Made by a program: the position numbers and the translations under genes | Source of the DNA: Planctomycetaceae bacterium | GTDB lineage: Bacteria > Planctomycetota > Planctomycetia > Planctomycetales > Planctomycetaceae | Length of the DNA stretch: 13,577 nt | Reading direction: 5' to 3' | Assembly (NCBI GenBank): GCA_947463775.1 | Contig: CANHVD010000086.1 | Location: forward strand, 1 to 13,577 | The notes under the pieces: generated by a model | What the model was told of the DNA's origin: nothing | The model's database searches: none | The model's input: only the letters and a program-made list of their open reading frames with translations | Shown here: positions 1 to 7,243 of the stretch, in pieces | Layout: each line of letters starts with the position of its first letter | How positions within the stretch are numbered: position 1 is the stretch's first letter

Positions 1-1302
1 CGCAATCATGACGAGACCTCCCACTTCCGGTCTTGGCAGAAGTGCGGGCGTCACTGGCTTGGGCGCGATCACGAACCAGCGACGATCTTTCATCAGAATC
101 TGAGCACGCAGGACGCGAGCGAACTCCGGCGTCACTCCGCCCTCGCGACTGCCAAAGATCGTGTCGCCAATCGTTCTGGCTGTCGTCTCAAAGTTTGCCG
201 TCGCCGCGGTCATGGCATCCTGAACTTCAGCGCTGGCCCAGTACTCACGCATCGTGGTTCGGAGCGTTTGATTATTGATCACGGATTCCTGCACGATGGC
301 CCAGACGATCGATTGCAGCTCCTTGTCGGTCGCAACCTTCTTCAGATTCTCTCGAATCACCGAGCGGACTTTTTCATTGCGACTGATTCGCCCCAGGATT
401 CGCTCGGTCACCTCCACGAACTCGTTCGAACGTGATTCCAGCGCGGGGGTGACTTCTTCTTTCATGAAGCGATCAAACTCCAGCTTCACAGCGTTCTTCT
501 CCGGCAATGGAGACACGTCGTAAAGATATCGCCACGTAAATGAGAACAGGGAGACTCGATTCCACAGGTCTTTCCCCAGTTCGGTGGCTAGGGGGCGAAC
601 TTCTTCCTGAACGATCGGCAGAATTTCAGTACGAACCAGCGGAACAATCTGATTGCGAATAATCTCGACCTGATAGCGATCAGCCAGCTTTCCAAAATCG
701 CCTCGATGAGCATTCAGGACCGTCGGCAATTCTGCCTCGATCGCCTCTACACATTTCCCGATGCCGGTCTCAACAATCGGCTGCAGTTTCAGCATCACCT
801 GTTCGCGGTGTTGCTCCCAGTCCCTGGCAATGATTTCGGCAATCTGCTGCTGCCGTTCCGAAGTGATGAGTGTGGTGGCAACCCAGTCCAAAGCCGTCGG
901 TGTCGTGTGATACTCCAGCTGGTAACCAAGCGGAAATGCCTTGTCGACAGCTGAGTCATAAAGAACGACTGTCGCCTTCTGAGTATATGCCTCGATATGA
1001 GGCAAAGCCGGCTTACTTGAATCTGCAGGAGGCGGGGCAAAGTTGTTGCGAACGCGCCCAACCTGGCGATAGCGTCCATCCTCAGTTTTCAGGAAAATGG
1101 GATCGCCGGAAGCCAGCAGGAGATAAGACGCGGACACTGCGGAATATTCCTGCGGAGCTCCGGCCAGCCAGCCTGCAATCCCCGCGACGGTCTCTGACGC
1201 CCCGCGACCACTAGCCGCGAACTGGCTGAGGACAGCCAAAACGCCGCCAATAGTCAGGGCCAGCCAAGTTGTTGTGCCCAATATGAATTTTCGAGTCTGC
1301 AT
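1..1302 (-). CDS. Membrane-anchored hypothetical protein, C-terminus cut by window edge
   Basis: I do not recognise this family. Reading the minus strand from the ATG at 1302-1300 gives 434 codons with no stop, so the gene continues past the left edge. The N-terminus (MQTRKFILGTTTWLALTIGG) is short and basic, followed by a hydrophobic stretch at about residues 6-28, which suggests a signal anchor or single membrane helix. The rest is soluble, rich in charged helical segments, and contains phrases such as RNQIVPLVRTEILPIVQEEV and ERILGRISRNEKVRSVIREN that look like long amphipathic or coiled helices. No catalytic motif was seen. There is no clear SD upstream (the bases before the ATG are C-rich), but the membrane segment right after the ATG supports this start. 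It is divergent from the YhaO-like gene across a 417-base spacer. That it is a real gene is well supported by the long uninterrupted frame; its function is unknown. Confidence 0.8.
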   Translation of the reverse strand, partial: MQTRKFILGTTTWLALTIGGVLAVLSQFAASGRGASETVAGIAGWLAGAPQEYSAVSASYLLLASGDPIFLKTEDGRYRQVGRVRNNFAPPPADSSKPALPHIEAYTQKATVVLYDSAVDKAFPLGYQLEYHTTPTALDWVATTLITSERQQQIAEIIARDWEQHREQVMLKLQPIVETGIGKCVEAIEAELPTVLNAHRGDFGKLADRYQVEIIRNQIVPLVRTEILPIVQEEVRPLATELGKDLWNRVSLFSFTWRYLYDVSPLPEKNAVKLEFDRFMKEEVTPALESRSNEFVEVTERILGRISRNEKVRSVIRENLKKVATDKELQSIVWAIVQESVINNQTLRTTMREYWASAEVQDAMTAATANFETTARTIGDTIFGSREGGVTPEFARVLRAQILMKDRRWFVIAPKPVTPALLPRPEVGGLVMIA

Positions 1303-1719
1303 GGGGGAGAATTCGGTGTTGCGGCCAATTGCCTGGCTGGATTTTCGGAAACTGTCTCAGACTCCTGCATCCGCAGCAACGCCCTTGCTCATTGCATTCG
1401 TAGAGGTGGCAAATCTCAATGGCGAGCCCTGCTTGTACGGACTCTAACCTGCTTCGAACCTCGATCTTCACGAAAAAACTGCCGGAACTGCTCAACGAGA
1501 AGGCTTTCCCCAGCTTCGCAGGTTTATTAGACTTCTCAGCGACTGGCAGCTTACCGAATCCCCGTGAGGTGCCATTCGTTCAGATTATCAGACAATATTG
1601 TATTGTTGACCATCTGAACGTTCATCGGAGTGGGTCAGAAGCGCTTCGCTTCTGAAGGAGTCATTTGTCGCCCTGGGAAACCACGGCACCAAATCGTATG
1701 TCGGAAGGGACTCTGAACG
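1303..1719. other. Divergent intergenic region, no convincing gene
   Basis: This spacer separates the minus-strand membrane protein from the plus-strand YhaO-like gene, so promoters for both should lie here. Short open frames exist on both strands but none has family-like sequence or a good ribosome site. It holds one perfect palindrome (listed separately). A GGAAGG stretch at 1703-1708, 11 bases before the ATG at 1720, is a plausible if distant SD for the plus-strand gene. I could not assign a confident -35/-10 pair. Confidence 0.6.
1635..1655. repeat. Perfect 9-bp inverted repeat (hairpin)
   Basis: TCAGAAGCG and CGCTTCTGA flank a CTT loop, giving a perfect 9-bp stem about 65 bases before the YhaO-like start. 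No T-run follows, so it does not look like a standard intrinsic terminator. It could be a protein-binding palindrome, a 5' leader hairpin, or one copy of a dispersed repeat. Confidence 0.7.
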
Positions 1720-3378
1720 ATGGCGTTTGAGCCACAACGATTTATTCATGCTGCTAATGTTCGCCTGGATGTTCCCGTCAGCGTGCAAACGACGGAGAAG
1801 CTGACTGACGAACTTCGCTTTGCATTCGAAGACGCGACGCTGTACGCCTTTGATGAAGTCATCGAAGTGTGCATTAAACGTGACGTGGATTTCCTGCTTC
1901 TGTCGGGCAACATCTTTATTGAGGCCGATCGCAGTCTCCGTGCCAGACTAAGACTGCTGAAGGGCTTTCATCGGCTCGACGAACAGAACATTCATGTCTT
2001 CGTACTGCCGGGCGATGCCGATCCGCCGGAAGCCTGGCGAGCCATTCCCGAATTGCCAGAGAATGTCACCGTCTGCTACAGCTCAAGTCCCGAGCCGATG
2101 GAGCTGTATGTAAAAGATCAGCTTGCGACGACAGTTTCCGCCTCCATGTGGTTTGGCGAAGTTGACGATTTCGGGATTCGCGTGATTGCTCGCGGTGGTG
2201 GCGGAGTTCAACCGTTTCGCATCGGTGTCGTCAGCAAAGCCAAGTTTGAAGAAGCCCGCCGGATGGCCTCAATGGCGGCCTCGGCCTCCGACGAAGCTCT
2301 CGCTTCCACCATGCAGAATGTCGTGTCCGGAGAACGGATCGATGCTCCCGGTTCAAATTTGGACGCAGGCGACAACGACGAATCGACTCGCGTGTGGCGT
2401 TCGATCGACGCAGAGAACGGCGACAAGCCGCGCCGCATTGCCGACAGCCGTCGCCGTCAGGTCCAGCGATCGCTGGACAGTCTCGAATCCGGCCCGACGG
2501 ATGAGCATCCGTCGCTGGATCCTGATTTCATCAAATACACGGACGAAATGCTGCGTGAAGGCCAACTGAATTACCTTGCACTGACCGGCGAGATGGCTCG
2601 TACCACACTGTGGCGCGAAGATGGAGTTGTGCATTGCCCGGGGACAACTCAGGCTCGCAGTCAACTCGAAGGAGCCGGCGGAGCTTGTTCGCTGGTTGAG
2701 ATCGATGCGAATGGCGAAGTTCGTATCACGTCGGTCGACACCAGTTGCGTCGACTGGAAGACGATTGAAGTTAACGTGCGTCCGAATACGACATTGTCGG
2801 CCATGCTGCAGCAGATGAAAACCTGCCTGATGGAACTCAAGCCCAGTGCGGCCGACCGCATCTGGTCCGTCAACTGGGTTCTGCGAGGCGTTCTTCCGGC
2901 CTTGCAGGAACTGACTCGCAACGACCTTGATGTCGCAGCCGCAGTCGAATTGGATGAGCTGCGTCATGCTGGACGAACGATTCGGCTGCTGCACGATATT
3001 CGCACTCTTCCAAACGGCTGGCCCGTGGGAGATCCACCAACAAGCCTCGCGGATCAGTTTCAGACTTTCGTAACTCGATCGAAGCAGCTTTCAGATGAAG
3101 CGCTCCAATCTCTGATCGACGGTGATGAAGACCTGTCGGCAGGCTGGAAGCAGCGTTTGACGTCGCTGATGCCATCGGTCGATCCGGAACAGATTCTCGC
3201 CCGCATGCGGACTGATGGTGCGTCATGGTTTGCACCGGACTTCGGGATTGACGGCGTGTTTGCCGAGGGTGATCCGGACGATTCGTTTCTGGATGAGCCA
3301 GCAGCGGAAGATGCAGACGAAGAAATCATCGACCTGACGGACGCGGAATCTCCTGAAGATGAGGACTCCGATGACTAA
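1720..3378 (+). CDS. SbcD/YhaO-like metallophosphoesterase homologue, probably catalytically dead
   Basis: The 552-residue product has the landmarks of the Mre11/SbcD/YhaO DNA exonuclease family in order, but the metal ligands are changed. Motif I, usually FIHAADxHLD, reads FIHAANVRLD at residues 8-17 (D to N13, H to R15). The usual GDxxD motif reads GNIFI at 63-67. The usual GNHD reads GDAD at 98-101. The region around IGVVSKA (168-174), where a histidine is expected, has none. The usual YxALGHIH reads YLALTGEM at 285-292. The C-terminal capping region is still recognisable: CPGTTQARSQLEGAGG (306-321), then SLVEID, then VDWKTIEV. An insert at about 200-265 is polar and looks disordered. The last 35 residues are very acidic. 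It lies 51 bases before the YhaN-like gene on the same strand, the usual pairing. The frame is intact, so this is not an ordinary decaying pseudogene. Homology is fairly sure; loss of nuclease activity is inferred. Confidence 0.85.
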   Translation: MAFEPQRFIHAANVRLDVPVSVQTTEKLTDELRFAFEDATLYAFDEVIEVCIKRDVDFLLLSGNIFIEADRSLRARLRLLKGFHRLDEQNIHVFVLPGDADPPEAWRAIPELPENVTVCYSSSPEPMELYVKDQLATTVSASMWFGEVDDFGIRVIARGGGGVQPFRIGVVSKAKFEEARRMASMAASASDEALASTMQNVVSGERIDAPGSNLDAGDNDESTRVWRSIDAENGDKPRRIADSRRRQVQRSLDSLESGPTDEHPSLDPDFIKYTDEMLREGQLNYLALTGEMARTTLWREDGVVHCPGTTQARSQLEGAGGACSLVEIDANGEVRITSVDTSCVDWKTIEVNVRPNTTLSAMLQQMKTCLMELKPSAADRIWSVNWVLRGVLPALQELTRNDLDVAAAVELDELRHAGRTIRLLHDIRTLPNGWPVGDPPTSLADQFQTFVTRSKQLSDEALQSLIDGDEDLSAGWKQRLTSLMPSVDPEQILARMRTDGASWFAPDFGIDGVFAEGDPDDSFLDEPAAEDADEEIIDLTDAESPEDEDSDD

Positions 3379-3429
3379 TCAGGATAAGAATATTACTGGA
3401 CGCGATGCAGTCTTGCAGAGGACTTCGGC

Positions 3430-6400
3430 ATGAGGCTGACGGAAATCGATATCGACCGTTTTCGAATCTGGCGAAGCCTGCTGCTGCGTCTGGATCCGAA
3501 GGGCCTGAACGTTATCTACGGTCCGAACGAAGCCGGCAAGACAACGCTGATGCGATTTATTCGCTCAACGCTGTACGGTTACGAGCCGTTATCAACGGAG
3601 CCTGCGTGGCACCGCCCCGACGCCGAACAGCCCTGGCGTGGTGCGTTACGATGTGAACACGGCGGTCGAACCTGGCGAATTCATCGGCGAGCGGAGTTCG
3701 AAGGACGCGGCAAGCTTCGTCTATCCGGCGGCCCGGAAGGGATCGACAAAGAACAAGCCGTTTCCAATTTGTTGTCCGGAACCAGCGAAGAAGTTTACAC
3801 CGACATCTTTGCGGTCGGCGTGCGCGAACTGCAACAGTTGGCGACGCTCGGCACGAATCAGGTGGCCGAGTATATCTACGGACTTTCTCTGGGACATCAG
3901 GGTCGGCAGATTCTGGATGCTCTTGGGGATGTGCGCGAACGTCGTGCCTTGATGTTCGGAGAGGACAATCGTTCAGGCAAGATTCCGCAACTGTTCGATC
4001 GCTATGCCAAACTCTCCGCCGGACGGAAGAACACCGGTGTTGCGCGAGATAAGCACGCCAAGCTGACGCGCCGCCGTCGTGAACTGACAACAGAGATTGA
4101 TGAGCTGCAGCAGCGCGAAGATGCAATCCGCAACGAACTCCGCGGCCTGCGATTTCTGCAGACCTGCCATAAGCCATGGAAACGCATTCGTGAGTTGCAG
4201 GAAGAGCTGGCGAAGCTGCCAGTCATCCCAACGAATCCGACCGAAGCTTTGAAACAATTTGCGACGGCTGAGAAAGACTTCCAGGAAGCCAGCAGCCGAC
4301 GCGACAAGCTGAACGAACAGTCGGCTCAGTTTCGAGGTCAGGCTGAACGCATCCAGATGGATCAGCAGTTCGACAAGGAACGCTATGCGATCCAGAGTCT
4401 GGTCGATCAGGCTGATTGGCTGCGACAGATTGAAGAACAGATTCGCACGGCTGAAGATCGTTCGTCTGAACTCCGGCGAGAACTCAATCATCAGCTCACA
4501 CAGATGGGCCCCGGCTGGAGCATTGACCGCCTGAATGCCGTCGACACTTCTCCTGCCGCCCACAACAAATTACTGGAAGCCGCGAGGAAGTATCATGATG
4601 CTTTGCAGCGACGCGGAAAACTGCGTCGCTGGAATCGCAGCATGACCAAACGCAGCCAGAAGGAACTGGTCGAGCTGAATGCGCAACTGGATGAAGTCGG
4701 CATCCCGGTCAATGAAGCCATCGAGATGGAGCAGGCGCGGCTGAAGGAACTTGAAAATCTTGGCCGCCTGCGACTCCAGGAAGAACAACTCGCGCTGAAA
4801 ATCCAGACCGTACGACGCGTGATCGATCGCGTTGACCTGAACGAATCCATTCCCGAGTGGGTCGATAAGACGATCACGACGATGGGCTGGATCGGGGCCG
4901 CGTTGTGTGTCTTCGGAATGGCGACGTTTTCTTTGGGTGGAGAAGCCCAGCGTTCACTGGGCGGAGCACTGGCCGCTGCAGCGTTCGGTTTTGCCGGCAT
5001 CATGTGGTGGGGCGTGCGTAACGGCCTGCGAAACAACTTTGACGCGACTGTGGGTGTGAAGCTCGACGACATCGCTGACGAAGCGCGTCAGGCCGATCGC
5101 CAGCTCAGATTGCTGCAGGATCGCATCCAGAGAATGGCGATTGCTGATCGTTACGGTAAGAATCGTTCAGAGAATGCGGATAACTGGAAATCATCAACGG
5201 CCGAGATGGTCGATCGCATCGGCGACTGCTCACAACGCATTGCCGAGCTGGAAGTATTGCAGAAAAAACAGATGCGAGCTGCCGCACGGCGGATGCGTCT
5301 GAAGATGCTGCGAGATCGCTTCCGGGGTGCTCAGCAGGATTTGAACGTCCAGCGTCAGGAATGGTGTCGCTTGCTGACTCAGGTTGGCATGGATGAGACT
5401 ATTCACGTCGAACAAGCCTTCGACTGGTGGCGCAAGATTCAGGATGTGCGTGAGTTGCTGACTCAATGGCGAAACTCCGCTCCGGAAGTTGAAGGCCTGC
5501 GTCGCATGTTTGAAGCGATGCGGTTGCGAGTGGAACAGTTGGGTGGCCGACTGCCAAACGCCAAGAAGATGAACTTCGTGCGTCCGCTGGAGGTTCTCAC
5601 CGCGTGGCAGTTGCAGTTGAAATCACATGAACGCGATCGGTCGGAGAAGGAACGCCTTGTCACTGACGCCGACACTCGTCAGCGAGATGGAATTCATGCC
5701 CAGCATCAGATGGAAGCCGCTGAGCTGCGCCGCAGCGCGATTCTGGCTCGATCCGGTGTGGGATCTCGCGAAGAGTTGGTTCGTCAGCAGGAAGTTGAAA
5801 CTCGTCGCGTACAGCTTGAGAATCAACTCAAGAAAGCCAACGATGAACTGAGTGACGCTGCGTCAGCTGAGACTGAACTGGCGATCGTGGAAGACGATCT
5901 GTTCCGCTTCGATCCTCCCCGTGCGAAAGAAACCATCCAAATTCGCACGGCGGAACTGACAGAAGTCGAGCAGAAGTTGAATCGAAATCATGAAGAACTC
6001 GGCAGCCTGAAGCAGGAAATTCGGCTTCTGGAGTCTGGCCGGGATTCGCACGAAGAATTCTTCCGCAAGTCGCAGTTGGCGTCAGAAATCTACCGCGCGA
6101 GTGAGGAATGGTTCTCGCTGCAGATTGAGCACGAAGCCGTGATTCAGATCCGTCGGCGATTCGAGCAGGAGAATATCTCAGGCACGCTGATTACCGCGTC
6201 GCAATACATGCACCGCATGACATCCGGACGGTATCACCGCATCTGGGCTCCGCTTGGTGAAGACTACCTGTGTATTGATGATGAGTATGGTCAGACGTTT
6301 CGTGTCGAACAGCTCAGCGGGGGAACTCGTGAGCAATTGTTCCTCTCAATCCGTTTTGCTCTGGTAAGAGAATTCGCGCGACGCGGCGTTGAGCTGCCGC

Positions 6401-6735
6401 TGGTGATGGACGACCTGTTTGTCAACTTCGACCAGGAACGAACCGAAGCCGCCGCCGATTGTCTCCTGGATGTTGCGAAGGATGGTCAGCAAGTTCTGTT
6501 CTTTACCTGCCACGAGCACATTGCACATCTGTTTCAGAAGAAGAATGTCGAGCCGCTCTGGCTGCCGGGGCACAAAGTGGCCTTTGACACCATGAAGCCA
6601 GACATCGAAGATCATTCTCAATCATCGTCCGGCGAAGCCGACACGAACAGTGCCGACTTCGTTGCGAACTCAGATGAACTGCTGGACGAACGCTTTGAAA
6701 CATCCGCCGACGGTGATCCTGCCAGCGCGATCTAA
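3430..6735 (+). CDS. yhaN: YhaN/Rad50/SbcC-like AAA ATPase with central membrane hairpin
   Basis: The 1101-residue product is an SMC-like ATPase of the YhaN type, which partners SbcD/YhaO nucleases in DNA metabolism. The start MRLTEIDIDRFRIW matches the family N-terminus. Walker A is GPNEAGKT at residues 31-38. The ABC signature LSGGTREQ is at 962-969, Walker B LPLVMDD at 989-995, the D-loop NFD at 999-1001, and the switch histidine in FFTCHE is H1028. The ATPase parts therefore look active. Between them lie long coiled-coil arms (about 200-470 and 540-920). At the apex, where Rad50 has a CxxC zinc hook, there are instead two hydrophobic segments (about 485-502 and 511-529) around a short loop, suggesting a membrane hairpin. 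No CxxC is seen there. An acidic, Ser-rich tail follows H1028. An AGAGG at 3416-3420 precedes the ATG. It is probably cotranscribed with the YhaO-like gene. Confidence 0.93.
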   Translation: MRLTEIDIDRFRIWRSLLLRLDPKGLNVIYGPNEAGKTTLMRFIRSTLYGYEPLSTEPAWHRPDAEQPWRGALRCEHGGRTWRIHRRAEFEGRGKLRLSGGPEGIDKEQAVSNLLSGTSEEVYTDIFAVGVRELQQLATLGTNQVAEYIYGLSLGHQGRQILDALGDVRERRALMFGEDNRSGKIPQLFDRYAKLSAGRKNTGVARDKHAKLTRRRRELTTEIDELQQREDAIRNELRGLRFLQTCHKPWKRIRELQEELAKLPVIPTNPTEALKQFATAEKDFQEASSRRDKLNEQSAQFRGQAERIQMDQQFDKERYAIQSLVDQADWLRQIEEQIRTAEDRSSELRRELNHQLTQMGPGWSIDRLNAVDTSPAAHNKLLEAARKYHDALQRRGKLRRWNRSMTKRSQKELVELNAQLDEVGIPVNEAIEMEQARLKELENLGRLRLQEEQLALKIQTVRRVIDRVDLNESIPEWVDKTITTMGWIGAALCVFGMATFSLGGEAQRSLGGALAAAAFGFAGIMWWGVRNGLRNNFDATVGVKLDDIADEARQADRQLRLLQDRIQRMAIADRYGKNRSENADNWKSSTAEMVDRIGDCSQRIAELEVLQKKQMRAAARRMRLKMLRDRFRGAQQDLNVQRQEWCRLLTQVGMDETIHVEQAFDWWRKIQDVRELLTQWRNSAPEVEGLRRMFEAMRLRVEQLGGRLPNAKKMNFVRPLEVLTAWQLQLKSHERDRSEKERLVTDADTRQRDGIHAQHQMEAAELRRSAILARSGVGSREELVRQQEVETRRVQLENQLKKANDELSDAASAETELAIVEDDLFRFDPPRAKETIQIRTAELTEVEQKLNRNHEELGSLKQEIRLLESGRDSHEEFFRKSQLASEIYRASEEWFSLQIEHEAVIQIRRRFEQENISGTLITASQYMHRMTSGRYHRIWAPLGEDYLCIDDEYGQTFRVEQLSGGTREQLFLSIRFALVREFARRGVELPLVMDDLFVNFDQERTEAAADCLLDVAKDGQQVLFFTCHEHIAHLFQKKNVEPLWLPGHKVAFDTMKPDIEDHSQSSSGEADTNSADFVANSDELLDERFETSADGDPASAI

Positions 6736-6755
6736 AGGGACAACGCCATGTTGCC

Positions 6756-6832
6756 CCCTCTCCCTCAATTTTTTGCGGAGAGAGAGCGTGCCGTTAGGTG
6801 GCAGGATGGACGCAAAAAATTGGGAGACAGGG
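6756..6832. repeat. 22-base imperfect inverted repeat with 33-base loop
   Basis: The arms at 6756-6777 and 6811-6832 match at 19 of 22 positions. The inner 12 bases, CAATTTTTTGCG against CGCAAAAAATTG, are perfect. The first arm starts 21 bases after the yhaN stop. It may be a terminator-like structure or the ends of a small non-autonomous repeat element; no target duplication is evident. Confidence 0.6.
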
Positions 6833-6898
6833 CTGGAGTGGGGGGCCTGTTTTGAGCCACTGCCACTCGCGAAAGCCCCTCATTCGGCCTAACGGCCA

Positions 6899-6921
6899 CC
6901 TTCTCCCCGAGGGGGAGAAGG
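6899..6921. terminator. GC-rich stem-loop between convergent genes (possible terminator or REP)
   Basis: CCTTCTCCCC (6899-6908) and GGGGAGAAGG (6912-6921) form a perfect 10-bp stem with a GAG loop. There is no strong T-run on either side, so an intrinsic terminator is uncertain. The position between two convergent genes fits a transcription-blocking or mRNA-end-stabilising hairpin. Confidence 0.45.
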
Positions 6922-7028
6922 GCCACTGTTTCACTCGGCAACGTCTGGTCAGGAAACTCCTTTGGAGAACCTGAGCCGTCAAACATGGCGATGTCCAGCT
7001 AAGTACCAGCAAAACCTAACGCTGAGTG

Positions 7029-7048
7029 ACTGCGTCCCGGGATGCAGT
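7029..7048. repeat. 20-base near-palindrome
   Basis: ACTGCGTCCCGGGATGCAGT is symmetrical at 18 of 20 positions, with a TCCCGGGA core. It is in the spacer after leuA (minus strand). It could be a hairpin or a binding site; nothing in the context decides. Confidence 0.4.
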
Positions 7049-7243
7049 CGCGGCTGATATTCCATGTGGGGCCCTGTCACCACAACGGCGGCCCCCGTAT
7101 GCGTGTTACTCAGGATGGCGGCCGAGATTGTTCTGATACACGGCATGCCTACAGGTGGCGGCAAGTCGCGAATAGCTGTCCGGCAGGCTCGTGCCTACCC
7201 ACAAAAATCCGCGACCGCCCCGAGTTCCCGTCGACCGCCCCGA

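Larger units (their letters stand above)
6736..7243. other. Intergenic region between convergent yhaN and leuA, rich in inverted repeats
   Basis: About 500 bases with no convincing gene. Short open frames on both strands show low-complexity, non-family sequence. It contains the 22-base inverted repeat at 6756-6832, the stem-loop at 6899-6921, a near-palindrome at 7029-7048, and a 12-base direct repeat CGACCGCCCCGA at 7212-7223 and 7232-7243 touching the leuA stop. The block AAAGCCCCTCATTCGGCC followed by CTTCTCCCC...GGGGAGAAG resembles dispersed intergenic (REP-like) repeats seen in many bacterial genomes; that link is from memory, not a search. Confidence 0.65.

Noticed and set aside
33..1214. 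Several plus-strand open frames of 80-115 codons
   Set aside because: They overlap a 434-codon uninterrupted minus-strand frame with a coherent membrane-protein N-terminus, and their own translations look like antisense noise.
1419..1655. 78-codon plus-strand frame in the divergent spacer
   Set aside because: No family-like sequence and no good ribosome site, and it runs into the palindrome at 1635.
2353..2994. 213-codon minus-strand frame
   Set aside because: It lies entirely inside the YhaO-like gene, and the translation is antisense of a well-supported coding frame.
3557..4177. 206-codon minus-strand frame
   Set aside because: Antisense to the yhaN Walker A region; Arg/His-rich composition typical of a shadow frame.
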